Assembly: GCF_900078755.1 (NCBI RefSeq)
Contig: NZ_FKIH01000007.1
Strand: one strand, 5' to 3'
Source of the DNA: Ichthyocystis sparus
GTDB lineage: Bacteria; Pseudomonadota; Gammaproteobacteria; Burkholderiales; 2013Ark19i
Length of the DNA: 56,957 bases
Below the pieces are notes generated by a model that worked only from the letters and a program-made list of their open reading frames with translations, had not been told where the DNA came from and searched no databases. The first letter of the stretch is position 1; each line of letters opens with the position of its first letter. Positions 24,615 to 34,596 of this stretch are shown one piece after another. The position numbers and the translations under genes were made by a program.

Positions 24615-27600
24615 GTGTATTTAAAAAGTATTAAGATGTCTGGTTTTAAGACATTCTTGGATCCTACTCTTATTGTTACAACATGTCGTTTGGTAGGTAT
24701 CGTTGGGCCCAATGGTTGTGGAAAATCAAATGTTATTGATGCTGTACGTTGGGTACTAGGTGAATCCAGAGCGTCTGCTTTGCGTGGTCAGGGGTCTCAG
24801 GATGTTATTTTTTGTGGTTCTCAATCCCGTAAGGCAGTATCTAGAGCCAGTGTAGAGTTGATATTTGATAATAATTCTGGTAGCTTTCCCGGTCGCTGGA
24901 GTGGTCATGCAGAGATTTCCATAAAGCGAGTCATAACTCGCTCTGGTGATTCTGTGTATTCCATGAACGGGCAGACTGTTCGCCGCCGTGATGTCGTGGA
25001 CGCGTTTTTAGGTACCGGCGTTGGTGCCTATGCGATCATAGAACAGGGTATGGTTTCCCGCCTCATAGAATCTAAGCCCGCTGAAGTTCGTCTATTTATT
25101 GAAGAAGCCGCAGGAGTGTCACGTTACCGTGAACGTCGTAGGGAAACTGAATCACGCTTAGTTGCTTCGATGGAGAATTTACAGCGGGTAGAAGACATTC
25201 GCTCTGAATTGCTTCGTACTTTGACAGTGCTAGAAGGTGAAGCTAAGGTTGCTAGTGAATACAAATGTCTCAATGATCGGCTGGATTATCTTAATTACTG
25301 GGTATGGGGATATAGAAAAATAAAATTAGAGTCCGATCGTAATAAAGTTCAACAGTCGTTGAAAGAAACAGAAAGTTTAGTTGCCAATGAAGATACGTTA
25401 TTGTCAAAATCAGAGCTAGAGTTGTCTGAAATTAAAGCTGAGCAAGTTAAAATCTCCCTTAAAATAGATAACGCCCGGGAAATTATTTTTGAGAAAGGGA
25501 AAATTCTTACCAAAATTGAGTCAGAGAAAAAATATTTGCAAGAAAAGAAGAATGATCTTTGTGTACATAAGGAATCTATTCAAAAGAAGATTGATTCCAC
25601 GGTAGAACGTCTTGAGGAAATAAAAGGCAGTTTGTTAGATGCTTCTAAGAATTTGGAAGTAAGCCAGGTGCATTACGATGAGATACTTTCTAAACATGAT
25701 AATATCAATAATGAGTTGCAAGAGGCTGAGAGAGATTATAATGCTTCTGACTCCCAGTTTAGACTACTTGAGAACAAGTATCTCCAATTAACCCAGAAAT
25801 TGGCTTTGCATGAAACTGAGAAAAGTTCAGCTCAATGTCAAATTGATGATTGGTCACAGCGTCTTATAGAATCAGAAGAGATGCTATCTAGTTTGCAAGT
25901 TTTAGATAATTCTGATCTTGACTCCATTGTGCAGAAGAAGCAGCAACATGAACATACTTTGTCCTCGTTGTCAGAGGAAATAGATAAAAAACTTGCACAA
26001 GTTGATAATATTAAACTTGAGCGTAGTGAGGTAATACGATCACAACATGAAATTCAAAATAGGACTATTGCTGTTCAGGCTCGATGTGAACTACTGGAGG
26101 ATCAACAATCTACAGACACGGATGATTTTTACTTAAGCAAATGGTTAGGAGATAATACTGTTCGTCCTATATGGCAGTTCTTGAAAATAGAAAAAGGATG
26201 GCAAAAAGCAGTTGAAGTGGTTTTGGATTATCGCTTGCAAGCTGGATTTTTTGCAAATAATGATTATTTGCTTAGCTGTCTTGAAAATAGGCCTACCTCT
26301 CGTGCTACTGTCTTTTGTGACACTAATGTAGATATACCTGTTTGTCCCAATAGTTTGATAAATAAGGTAGAGATTATTGATCATAGATTTAAAGGAGCGC
26401 TCATTGATTGGTTGGCAGATGTTATTTGCGCTGATAATTTTTGTGAATTGATAGATAAAAAAAAAGATTTGGAACATAATCAGATATTGGTTACTCCAGA
26501 AGGCGATATTGCTACAGCAACTATGATTTCTTTTTATGCTAATTCATCTAATGGTGTTTTAGTTAGGCAATTGGAGATAGATGAGTTGCAAAGTGAAATT
26601 GCTAAGAATAATAATATGTTAAAAAAATACAGCTTAGATATTGAGCGCCATGATAAATGTATTAATGATTCTAATATAGATATCGATAATTTGCGGAATA
26701 AAAAAGATGTGATTTCTAAGTTGATCTATGATTGCGAATTGAGCATAATAAAGTGTGAAGAGCAAATTAAGTCTTATAATGACAGGAAGGCGCAGTTTAA
26801 TCGTGTGCGAGATGAAGCAAAAAATAAAATGGAGCATTGGAGTACAGTACACGATAACTTAGTGCAGCTTATTTCTGATAAGGAAGATGAGCGGGCAGTT
26901 ATTTATGCAGAAAAAGTTAAGGTTGGAAACACTGCTAATTCTTTGCGAGAACGTTTTGAGAAGGTAAAAAAAGATTACAAAGATGTATATCAGGAAAAGC
27001 AGAAAAGATATCTTCGAGTAATGGAATATAAGCAAATGGAAAAGCATCTAATTGATCTTAGGAAAGAGTTTTCATTGATACAAGAGGCTAATGAAAGGGA
27101 GTATGTACATTGCTGTGAAGAATTATCAGCTTGTATACTAGAGCAGGAAAATGAAGATGATAGTGAGGCTGCTATAGCCGAAAAGTTAAAGGCTGAATCT
27201 GAATTGGCCACGGTGGAGGATGATAACGCTCGTGTGCAAATATTATTGAGCAAGCATGAAGAGAAAATACGTTCCTGTAGAAAGCGTAAGGAAAATAACC
27301 AATCAATGCTAACTAAGGAACAATTAAAATACGAGCGATTACATATTCAGTATTCCCAGTTAATGGAAAATAGAAAAGATCATTGGGAGTATGATTCGGA
27401 TGAAATTTTATCTTGGTTTGCTAGTTGTTCATTTGATGATGTGTCAGATGAGATAAATCAGAAGAAAATTGAGATAGGGAAATTAGGAACTGTTAATTTA
27501 GGTGCTTGTGCCAAGTGGGAAGAGGAAAATAAACGGCATGATTTTTTGCAAAACCAAATTAATGATTTAACAGAAGCTATCAAAACTCTTAGAGATGCCA

Positions 27601-28130
27601 TATCACAGATTGACGGTACCTCTCGCCAGAGACTGCAAGAAACTTTTGCTAAGGTTAATGAAAACCTGCTGCAGATTTTTCCACGTCTTTTTGGAGGTGG
27701 AGAGGCGCGTTTTGTTCTACTAGATGACGATATTTTAGTATCTGGTATGGATATAGTTGCACGTCCACCGGGCAAAAAAAATAGTAGCATTTATTTGTTG
27801 TCGGGAGGAGAGAAGGCCCTTACGGGATTAAGTGTTATCCTGTCACTATTTCAGCTGAATCCAGCTCCGTTTTGTCTCCTAGATGAGGTTGATGCCCCCC
27901 TAGATGAGGCTAATACTATTCGTCTAGGTAAATTAATCCAAGATATGGCTCTAGAAACTCAGTTCATATTTGTTACGCACAGTAAGGTATTTATGGAAAT
28001 AGCCCAACAGCTTGTAGGTGTCACTATGCAAGAGTCAGGCATTTCACGTATAGTCGAGGTTGGATTAAGGGACACAGTTAATGTTGTTGATCAGGTAGAA
28101 AAAAATCAAGAAAGTGAGCTTATTCACTAA
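24615..28130 (+). CDS. smc: Chromosome partition protein Smc
   Basis: An SMC ATPase of about 1171 residues from the GTG at 24615, chosen because GAGGGGG precedes it and the product then begins VYLKSIKMSGFKTF, the normal Smc N-terminus. An open frame continues upstream to 24582. The N-terminal ATPase half has GPNGCGKSNVIDAVRW. Two long coiled coils flank a hinge domain (about 500-640). The C-terminal half has the signature LSGGEKALTG and Walker B FCLLDEVDAPLDEAN. It organises and segregates the chromosome. It is first in smc-zipA-ligA, a common betaproteobacterial order. Confidence 0.95.
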   Translation: MYLKSIKMSGFKTFLDPTLIVTTCRLVGIVGPNGCGKSNVIDAVRWVLGESRASALRGQGSQDVIFCGSQSRKAVSRASVELIFDNNSGSFPGRWSGHAEISIKRVITRSGDSVYSMNGQTVRRRDVVDAFLGTGVGAYAIIEQGMVSRLIESKPAEVRLFIEEAAGVSRYRERRRETESRLVASMENLQRVEDIRSELLRTLTVLEGEAKVASEYKCLNDRLDYLNYWVWGYRKIKLESDRNKVQQSLKETESLVANEDTLLSKSELELSEIKAEQVKISLKIDNAREIIFEKGKILTKIESEKKYLQEKKNDLCVHKESIQKKIDSTVERLEEIKGSLLDASKNLEVSQVHYDEILSKHDNINNELQEAERDYNASDSQFRLLENKYLQLTQKLALHETEKSSAQCQIDDWSQRLIESEEMLSSLQVLDNSDLDSIVQKKQQHEHTLSSLSEEIDKKLAQVDNIKLERSEVIRSQHEIQNRTIAVQARCELLEDQQSTDTDDFYLSKWLGDNTVRPIWQFLKIEKGWQKAVEVVLDYRLQAGFFANNDYLLSCLENRPTSRATVFCDTNVDIPVCPNSLINKVEIIDHRFKGALIDWLADVICADNFCELIDKKKDLEHNQILVTPEGDIATATMISFYANSSNGVLVRQLEIDELQSEIAKNNNMLKKYSLDIERHDKCINDSNIDIDNLRNKKDVISKLIYDCELSIIKCEEQIKSYNDRKAQFNRVRDEAKNKMEHWSTVHDNLVQLISDKEDERAVIYAEKVKVGNTANSLRERFEKVKKDYKDVYQEKQKRYLRVMEYKQMEKHLIDLRKEFSLIQEANEREYVHCCEELSACILEQENEDDSEAAIAEKLKAESELATVEDDNARVQILLSKHEEKIRSCRKRKENNQSMLTKEQLKYERLHIQYSQLMENRKDHWEYDSDEILSWFASCSFDDVSDEINQKKIEIGKLGTVNLGACAKWEEENKRHDFLQNQINDLTEAIKTLRDAISQIDGTSRQRLQETFAKVNENLLQIFPRLFGGGEARFVLLDDDILVSGMDIVARPPGKKNSSIYLLSGGEKALTGLSVILSLFQLNPAPFCLLDEVDAPLDEANTIRLGKLIQDMALETQFIFVTHSKVFMEIAQQLVGVTMQESGISRIVEVGLRDTVNVVDQVEKNQESELIH

Positions 28131-28139
28131 GTTCATAGA

Positions 28140-29267
28140 ATGGGAGATTCTATGTTCCATTGGTACACAGTTGTTTTTATGTTACCTGTTTTTCTAGTCG
28201 TACCAGGCACAGTTTATATGATTAAAAAAAAGCAGCGCAGGAGCATGGATTTACGATCGTTTGATAATGGTGCTGAAAATTTATCACCAAAATCGGAAAG
28301 TGTAGTTGATAATGGTACTATAGATGAAATTGATACGGCATCTGATTTTAATGTTCCTATTCTTTGCGCTGATAATGATATGCATGGCTTTTCAACTTTA
28401 CAAGAATCACTTCTAGATAATGGAATTTATCCCAACTGTTTATCTGATCAGGTTGATGATATTTTAATTATTAATTTTGCAGAACCAGTAACGCATAAAG
28501 ATTTTGCAGAATTTTACTCTAGAGTTTCTTCCATACCACAACTTAGGATTTTTTATTGGCACAATCTATCCGGTGTATGGCAGCCATTTAGAGTTTCTTT
28601 TGAAACCAAGAGGATGGTATTTTCATTGCAGTTATGTGATCGTCAGTCGTTGATTTCGGAAGATGTTATTCGCTACGTTCATGAACAAGCAGAGTCTTTT
28701 GCAAAATCACGTAACGCTGTTTTACATATTGACAGTGTAGCTGATGTTATGTCCAAGGCAAAAAAACTTAGCAAATTGGTATCCGAGGTTGATGCCTCTG
28801 TAGCCATTAATATAATTCCTAAGCGTATTAATTTCTTAGGGACAAAGATTAGATCGTTATCTGAGGCCTCTGCGTGCTACTACAACAGTGAGTGGGGGTA
28901 TTTTAGTCGTATTTCTACTAACGGTGTTGAACAATTCCGCCTTACTACACTAGATGGCTCACCCTTTGATTTGGATATGATGAAGCGCTTATCCTTCGGT
29001 GGAGTGTCTTTTTCTTTATATTTGCCTCACGTAGTTGATCCGTTCGATTCTTTTAATCAAATGTTGATTGTTGCTCGTCAGTTTGTAAAATCATTGGATG
29101 GGCAGATGGTCGATGATGAGCACCGTCCTTTGGTAGAAAAGCATTTTGATCTTATCCGTAATATGATAGAAAAATGGGTAAGTGATATGGAGGTTTTTAA
29201 CTTAATCCCAGGAAAACATACGTCTCTTCGCGTTTTTTCAGAATCTTTGGTTGCAGATCACGCATAG
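28140..29267 (+). CDS. zipA: Cell division protein ZipA homologue
   Basis: A 375-residue protein with an N-terminal membrane anchor (about 6-26) followed by KKKQRRS, a polar linker and a C-terminal globular domain (about 230-365) that fits the FtsZ-binding ZipA domain. Sequence similarity is weak by eye; the call depends strongly on position between smc and ligA, where betaproteobacteria carry zipA. It would tether FtsZ to the inner membrane. It starts 9 bases after smc, with a GGGAG-containing region at the start. Confidence 0.75.
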   Translation: MGDSMFHWYTVVFMLPVFLVVPGTVYMIKKKQRRSMDLRSFDNGAENLSPKSESVVDNGTIDEIDTASDFNVPILCADNDMHGFSTLQESLLDNGIYPNCLSDQVDDILIINFAEPVTHKDFAEFYSRVSSIPQLRIFYWHNLSGVWQPFRVSFETKRMVFSLQLCDRQSLISEDVIRYVHEQAESFAKSRNAVLHIDSVADVMSKAKKLSKLVSEVDASVAINIIPKRINFLGTKIRSLSEASACYYNSEWGYFSRISTNGVEQFRLTTLDGSPFDLDMMKRLSFGGVSFSLYLPHVVDPFDSFNQMLIVARQFVKSLDGQMVDDEHRPLVEKHFDLIRNMIEKWVSDMEVFNLIPGKHTSLRVFSESLVADHA

Positions 29268-29309
29268 TCTTGACAAAATGACCCCATGTTTATGCAATTG
29301 AGAAGGGGT

Positions 29310-31337
29310 ATGTCTAAATCATCCCTACGAAAGAGACTACTAGATCTGCGCAGCCTGCTCCATGATTATTCCTATGCCTACCATACTCTTGATAGCCCTA
29401 TAGTTGCTGATGAAGAGTATGACCGTTTGTTTATGGAACTTTTGGATATAGAAAAACATCATCCAGATTTGGTGTCTGCTGATTCTCCTTCTCAGCGCAT
29501 AGGATCCTCCATTCTACCATATTTTAGTACAGTGCCTCATGAAAAGCCGATGCTATCTTTGATGAATGTATTTTTTCCTGAAGAATTTGCCCAATTTTAT
29601 AGCCGCATAGAAGATACTGGTCTTGAGTTGCCACTTGCTTTTCATGCTAGTGCTAAATTTGATGGTCTTGCTATTAGTCTAATCTATCAGGATGGTGTTT
29701 TGGTGTGTGCAGCAACTAGGGGAGATGGGTTTGTAGGTGAGGATGTGACGGCTAACGTAAGGACAATACGCTGTATTCCTTTGCGCTTACGCTCTAAAAA
29801 TACTATTCCTTCGTATATTGAAGTTAGAGGTGAAATTCTCATATTCAAGGAGGATTTTGAGAAACTAAATAAAGATCAATCTAGCAAAGGGAAGAAGGTT
29901 TTTTCTAATGCTAGAAATGCAGCAGCAGGTAGCATACGTCAGCTTGATTCTAGAGTAACTGCTGAGCGTCCGTTGCAGTTTTATGCGTACAGTATTTCAA
30001 GTGTCAGAAATTTTGCTTTACCACCCTATCATGGGGAATGTATAGATCTTCTATCAGGTCTTGGTTTTCCTGTTTTTGAACAATCAAAGGTTGTTGTTGG
30101 CCTACCAGAAGTACAATCATATTATGAGAAGTTTATGGAAGTTCGAGATGGTCTGCCTTTTGACATAGATGGAGTTGTATATGTGCTTAATAATATTCCC
30201 GATCAAGAAATAGTCGGCTACATATCTAGAGCTCCACGTTTTGCCGTAGCATATAAGTTTCCTAGTAAGGAATGTAATGCTGTTGTTGAAGATATAGTTG
30301 TCCAAGTAGGTCGTACTGGTGTTTTAACGCCAGTTGCTTGTCTAAAGCCTGTTAGGCTCTCTGGAGTTACTATTTCTCGTGTTACATTGCACAACGAATA
30401 TGAGGTCCATAGAAAGGATATACGTATAGGGGATACTGTGCGTATTAGACGTGCTGGTGATGTTATCCCAGAAATAATTGCTACTGTTTCATCACTAGGA
30501 AAACGCGGTAAAGTTTTTGTTATGCCAAAAGTTTGTCCTGTATGCGGTACATCAACTGCGCGTGATGATGATAAATCTACTGTTTATTGTCCAGCAGGTA
30601 TTTTTTGTTCCGCTCAAAAGATACGGGCGATAAATCACTTTGTTAGTCGTCATGCCATGAATATAGAAGGTCTTGGATTAAAATTAATCGAGCTTTTTGT
30701 AAAAGAGAAATTAGTCGATACTCCAGCTGATTTGTACAGCCTTACGGTAGATGATATTTCTAATTTGTCTGGTCTAGGAGATAAATCTGCAAGCAATTTG
30801 GTCTCTGCTATTAAGTCTTCTTTGTCCAAAGTTAATTTACAGCGCTTTATCTATGCCCTAGGTATCAGGAGTGTTGGTATATCTACCGCCATGTCTTTAT
30901 CTAGACATTTTGGAACACTATCTTCTCTACAAAATACTACTTTGGAAGAATTGCAGGAAATACATGATGTAGGACCTGTTGTTGCAAGAGAAGTGTGTGA
31001 ATTTTTTGCTATAGATTTACATAAAGATATGATCAAAAAGTTATTTTTACATGGACTCGATTTAGTAGAGAAAGAGAAGGTTGAGGCAAGTATAATCAAT
31101 AATGCTATTTCAAATAAAACATTTGTTCTAACCGGAACATTATCAAAAATGACAAGAGACCACGCACGAGAGCTTATTGAATCAAATGGAGGCAGGGTTT
31201 TATCATCAATATCACGTTCTTTGGATTATTTAGTTGTGGGTGACAATCCTGGATCTAAATTGGAAAAGGCCAACCAGTACAACGTGTGCTTGTTGACCGA
31301 GGTAGAGTTCTATGCTCTAATCGGCGTTTTGGATTAG
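29310..31337 (+). CDS. ligA: NAD-dependent DNA ligase
   Basis: An enzyme of about 675 residues that seals nicks in replication and repair using NAD+. The adenylated Lys lies in AKFDGLAIS near 115; the usual residue before it (Pro in EPK) is Ala. A four-Cys zinc site (CPVCG ... CPAGIFC) is near 405-430, then helix-hairpin-helix repeats and a BRCT domain (about 595-670). ATG 29310 gives the standard N-terminus and has AGAAGGGG just upstream; an in-frame ATG at 29286 would add 8 residues but lacks a binding site. Confidence 0.95.
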   Translation: MSKSSLRKRLLDLRSLLHDYSYAYHTLDSPIVADEEYDRLFMELLDIEKHHPDLVSADSPSQRIGSSILPYFSTVPHEKPMLSLMNVFFPEEFAQFYSRIEDTGLELPLAFHASAKFDGLAISLIYQDGVLVCAATRGDGFVGEDVTANVRTIRCIPLRLRSKNTIPSYIEVRGEILIFKEDFEKLNKDQSSKGKKVFSNARNAAAGSIRQLDSRVTAERPLQFYAYSISSVRNFALPPYHGECIDLLSGLGFPVFEQSKVVVGLPEVQSYYEKFMEVRDGLPFDIDGVVYVLNNIPDQEIVGYISRAPRFAVAYKFPSKECNAVVEDIVVQVGRTGVLTPVACLKPVRLSGVTISRVTLHNEYEVHRKDIRIGDTVRIRRAGDVIPEIIATVSSLGKRGKVFVMPKVCPVCGTSTARDDDKSTVYCPAGIFCSAQKIRAINHFVSRHAMNIEGLGLKLIELFVKEKLVDTPADLYSLTVDDISNLSGLGDKSASNLVSAIKSSLSKVNLQRFIYALGIRSVGISTAMSLSRHFGTLSSLQNTTLEELQEIHDVGPVVAREVCEFFAIDLHKDMIKKLFLHGLDLVEKEKVEASIINNAISNKTFVLTGTLSKMTRDHARELIESNGGRVLSSISRSLDYLVVGDNPGSKLEKANQYNVCLLTEVEFYALIGVLD

Positions 31338-31347
31338 CGGGAGAGGT

Positions 31348-31968
31348 GTGGCAGAATCTGATCTTCCTCTTGGTGATAGGTTCCGTTGGGCTGAGGAGAT
31401 ATTTGTTCAGTCTAAGCTTCTCATGACTAAATTTCAAATTCAGGAAATCGTATCTGGGTTGTCTGCTCAGATTAGTCAAGATCTTGGTGTGCTGTATCCA
31501 GTCGTTTTAAGCATAATGAGAGGGTCTCTTATGTTTTCTGGCGATCTCATGCGTTGCCTGGGCTTTCCACTGGATTTTGATTATTTTGATGTATCCGTTT
31601 ATCGCAACTCTACTTCTCCAGGTGATGTTAGGTGGAATTTAACTCCTAGGACCGTCCTTGACGGTCGTCATGTTTTGCTGATCGATGATATTTTGGATCA
31701 TGGCGTGACGTTGCAAGCCGTTTGCGAATGGTTGTCTGAGCAAAACGTTAAAAGTATACGTGTGGCAGTTTTGTGCGAAAGAAAAATAAACAACTGCGAT
31801 CCTAAAATCAGAGCAGATTACATAGGTTTCAATATTCATGGCAGCTCCTTTGTTTTTGGGTATGGCATGGATATTTACGGTTTTTGGCGTAACCTGCCTG
31901 CACTTTACTCATATGATTCTTCTGCTGTTACGGTGAGCAAGGTGGAGAAGAGCAGTGAATCTGGGTGA
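31348..31968 (+). CDS. hpt: Hypoxanthine phosphoribosyltransferase
   Basis: A 206-residue purine salvage enzyme that makes IMP (and possibly GMP) from the free base and PRPP. The PRPP-binding motif HVLLIDDILDHGVTL is near 108-122, and VLSIMRGSLMFSGDL near 52 matches the family N-terminal loop. The GTG start is preceded by GGGAGAGG. It follows ligA by 10 bases and overlaps queF by 14 bases, implying one operon. Confidence 0.9.
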   Translation: MAESDLPLGDRFRWAEEIFVQSKLLMTKFQIQEIVSGLSAQISQDLGVLYPVVLSIMRGSLMFSGDLMRCLGFPLDFDYFDVSVYRNSTSPGDVRWNLTPRTVLDGRHVLLIDDILDHGVTLQAVCEWLSEQNVKSIRVAVLCERKINNCDPKIRADYIGFNIHGSSFVFGYGMDIYGFWRNLPALYSYDSSAVTVSKVEKSSESG

Positions 31969-32788
31969 TACCAAGCTTGGTAGGTTTGAATCTGTTCCCA
32001 ACGAATACTCCCCAAATGTACTGGATCGAGTGCCTCGCTGTGCCTCCATAAGCCATAGTTCGTTTTTTTCTGGCTGTGATTATTGGTATGTACATGAATT
32101 ATCATGGCTAGATCTAAACGGTTTTCCACTTCGCGGTGTTGCTACACTCGCTATTCCATCTACTTCTACTTTTATGGTGGAGAGTAAATCTGCTAAGCTT
32201 TATTTTAACTCCTTTCGTTTTTTTGTGGTTGGGTCTCAAGTAGCGTTGGAAGAACTTATAATTAAGGACTTTTCTTCTCTCCTGGGCTGTCCAATAGGAT
32301 GCAAAATTAGCGATTTTCGTCATAATATTGGCACCCCTGATTGTGATTCTATTGGTTCGTGCTTGGATCATGACCCAATTGATAACATAAGTTACGATAT
32401 CGATAGCTGCAGAAAGTACCTGAAGATTGATGAGGCGTCTCAATTTTGTAGCCTGAGGGTGCATACTAATTTGTTTCTAACCCACTGTCCCGTAACCTCA
32501 CAACCGGATTTTGCAACCGCCGTGATTGATTATAGGGGGCTCTCATTTGATGTTAAAGGGCTGATGAAATACCTAATATCCTATAGGCATTCTAGAAACT
32601 TTAATGAGGTTTGTTGCGACCAGGTATTCAAGGATTTGCTAAACTCCTATTCTCCAGAGCATCTTGTGCTAGCCTTGTTCTACACTTCAAGGGGGGGGAT
32701 AAGCATAACACCAGCTAGATATGGAGGAACCTCTGTAGACTCCTCCGTTCTATCCAATATACTTGGGGGGAACATAATCACAATATAG
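31955..32788 (+). CDS. queF: NADPH-dependent 7-cyano-7-deazaguanine reductase
   Basis: A 277-residue two-domain (long-type) QueF that reduces preQ0 to preQ1 in queuosine synthesis. The ESKSAKLYFNSFRF motif near 75-88 and the catalytic Cys in THCPVTSQPDF near 187 are present, followed by YLISYRHSRNFNEVCCDQVF. The GTG start has AGGTGGAG upstream and lies inside the end of hpt. The stop codon abuts that of the convergent ald gene with no gap. Confidence 0.93.
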   Translation: MNLGDTKLGRFESVPNEYSPNVLDRVPRCASISHSSFFSGCDYWYVHELSWLDLNGFPLRGVATLAIPSTSTFMVESKSAKLYFNSFRFFVVGSQVALEELIIKDFSSLLGCPIGCKISDFRHNIGTPDCDSIGSCLDHDPIDNISYDIDSCRKYLKIDEASQFCSLRVHTNLFLTHCPVTSQPDFATAVIDYRGLSFDVKGLMKYLISYRHSRNFNEVCCDQVFKDLLNSYSPEHLVLALFYTSRGGISITPARYGGTSVDSSVLSNILGGNIITI

Positions 32789-33904
32789 TTAGTGCAATAG
32801 ATCCACTGCAGGAACATATTCTAGATTTAAATCATGCGCAACCGTTTCGTACACCACCTTACCTTTGCAAACATTCAAGCCGTTTCTTAAATTTATATCT
32901 TCCAACATAGCTTTTTTCCAGCCCTCGCTAGCTATTTTTAATCCGTATTGCAAAGTTACATTGTTTAGAGCAATGGCAGAAGTTTGAGGTACAGCACCAG
33001 GCATGTTTGTTACACAATAGTGAATAATGTCTTCTTCTATAAATGTGGGATTTGAATGACTAGTGGGTCTACTGGTCTCAAAACAACCACCCTGATCAAT
33101 AGAAATATCCACCACAACTGAACCTGCTTCCATATTTCTTAGCATTTTTCTAGTTACAACTTTGGTGGCTGTGGCTCCAGGTACCAGTATGGATCCTACA
33201 ATTAGATCAGCAGTTTCACAAACTTCCTCAAATGATTCAGTTATTGCGAAACGAGTTTGGACGCGATTTCCAAATATCTCATCCAATTCCTTTAGACGAG
33301 AAAGTGATTTATCCAAGATCGTAACTTTTGCTCCCATACCTACAGCAATTTCTGCAGCCCCAGTTCCTGCTGTTCCTCCTCCCAAAATAACTACATGGCC
33401 CCTTCTAGTTCCAGGTACACCAGATAACAATATACCTTTTCCTCCTTGCTCTTTTTCTAAGCAATGAGCTCCAAGCTGAACCGACATGCGGCCGGCAACC
33501 TCACTCATAGGAATAAGTAGGGGTAATTTGCCATTGTTATCAGTTACCGTTTCATATGCTATACAGATGCTTCCTGATTCTTGCAAAGACCTAGTTAACT
33601 CAAGGTTCGCAGCAAGGTGTAGATATGTATACATAATACAATCCGGACGTAATCTCCCAACCTCCTCGGGCTGAGGTTCCTTAACTTTTACAATCATCTC
33701 AGCGCGTCTAAAAATTTCCTCAGCAGAATCAACAATTATCGCTCCAGCATCTATGTACATAGTATCAGTTACACCAACACCTAATCCCGCTCCCTTTTCT
33801 ACAAGAACAGTGTGGCCATGCTTAACATACTCCTTTGCAAAAACCGGGAGTATGCCTACGCGATATTCATGATTTTTAATTTCCCTTACAGTAGCTACTA
33901 TCAT
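32789..33904 (-). CDS. ald: Alanine dehydrogenase
   Basis: A 371-residue NAD-dependent enzyme interconverting L-alanine and pyruvate plus ammonia. The N-terminus MIVATVREIKNHEYRVG is typical, with the substrate Lys in VKVKEPQP near 73, His in TYLHLA near 94, and the Rossmann motif VVILGGGTAGTGAAEIA near 168. The ATG at 33902-33904 has GGGGAC upstream; an in-frame GTG at 33919 would add 5 residues. It heads toward queF and could supply pyruvate or nitrogen from host alanine. Confidence 0.94.
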   Translation of the reverse strand: MIVATVREIKNHEYRVGILPVFAKEYVKHGHTVLVEKGAGLGVGVTDTMYIDAGAIIVDSAEEIFRRAEMIVKVKEPQPEEVGRLRPDCIMYTYLHLAANLELTRSLQESGSICIAYETVTDNNGKLPLLIPMSEVAGRMSVQLGAHCLEKEQGGKGILLSGVPGTRRGHVVILGGGTAGTGAAEIAVGMGAKVTILDKSLSRLKELDEIFGNRVQTRFAITESFEEVCETADLIVGSILVPGATATKVVTRKMLRNMEAGSVVVDISIDQGGCFETSRPTSHSNPTFIEEDIIHYCVTNMPGAVPQTSAIALNNVTLQYGLKIASEGWKKAMLEDINLRNGLNVCKGKVVYETVAHDLNLEYVPAVDLLH

Positions 33905-34000
33905 AATTAGAGTCCCCACGAGCGAGATCGCCAGATCTTAGCAGCTAAGCTGGTTTTTTGCCATCAGTGTATGCGAGCAGATTATAAATTTTCACTTTGC

Positions 34001-34519
34001 CTACTGACCTTCTCGAAAGCTACTAGAAAATCCGAATTTTGAAAAATCCCGAATTCTCATCGTATACAATGTACGAAATACATGATCTGCATGATGTTGT
34101 ACAATTTGTGCATGCAGTCCAAACGCTTCCCTCTGAATAGTGTTTCCATTCTCATCTAAGCCAAAGTACCGTACTTGAGTGAATCTTGGGATATTAGCTG
34201 TCATATTTGGTATGCATAAACAGCTTTCACGAAATTCGCAACTACTTCTAGTTAGCAACTCTATAGACGGATTGATTAGAGTAAAATATGGCACGTAGTC
34301 ACGGCTATTCGGGTCCTTGCTACTTTCAGGTGTTCCAATTACCATAACCTGCTTGGGTACACCGATCTGTGGTGCTGAGAGCCCTAAGGTCTGGTGGTTG
34401 CGCTGAGTGTCTCTAAGGTCGCAAACGAGCTCCAGCAAATCTGGAGTGCCAAACGAGCTGACTTTCTCAGTCTTCCTGATTAGCAGGGGGTCTCCCATAA
34501 TTAAGATTTTCCTGATCAT
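34001..34519 (-). CDS. Peptide deformylase-like protein, catalytic Glu replaced
   Basis: A 172-residue member of the peptide deformylase family, closest in style to the second deformylases (Def2) of betaproteobacteria (MIRKILIMGDP, and the C-terminal MRIRDFSKFGF). Motif 1 reads GLSAPQ and motif 2 ESCLC, keeping the metal-binding Cys. Motif 3 reads QHHADH in place of QHExDH, so both metal His remain but the catalytic Glu is His. It may be inactive or altered. A normal def gene would be expected elsewhere on the chromosome. Confidence 0.85.
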   Translation of the reverse strand: MIRKILIMGDPLLIRKTEKVSSFGTPDLLELVCDLRDTQRNHQTLGLSAPQIGVPKQVMVIGTPESSKDPNSRDYVPYFTLINPSIELLTRSSCEFRESCLCIPNMTANIPRFTQVRYFGLDENGNTIQREAFGLHAQIVQHHADHVFRTLYTMRIRDFSKFGFSSSFREGQ

Positions 34520-34596
34520 AGTAAATAAAATCCAGATCTCTTAAAACTTGTACGATTCTACGCACAATAATAATATTTTTGTAAAATCATTAGACT

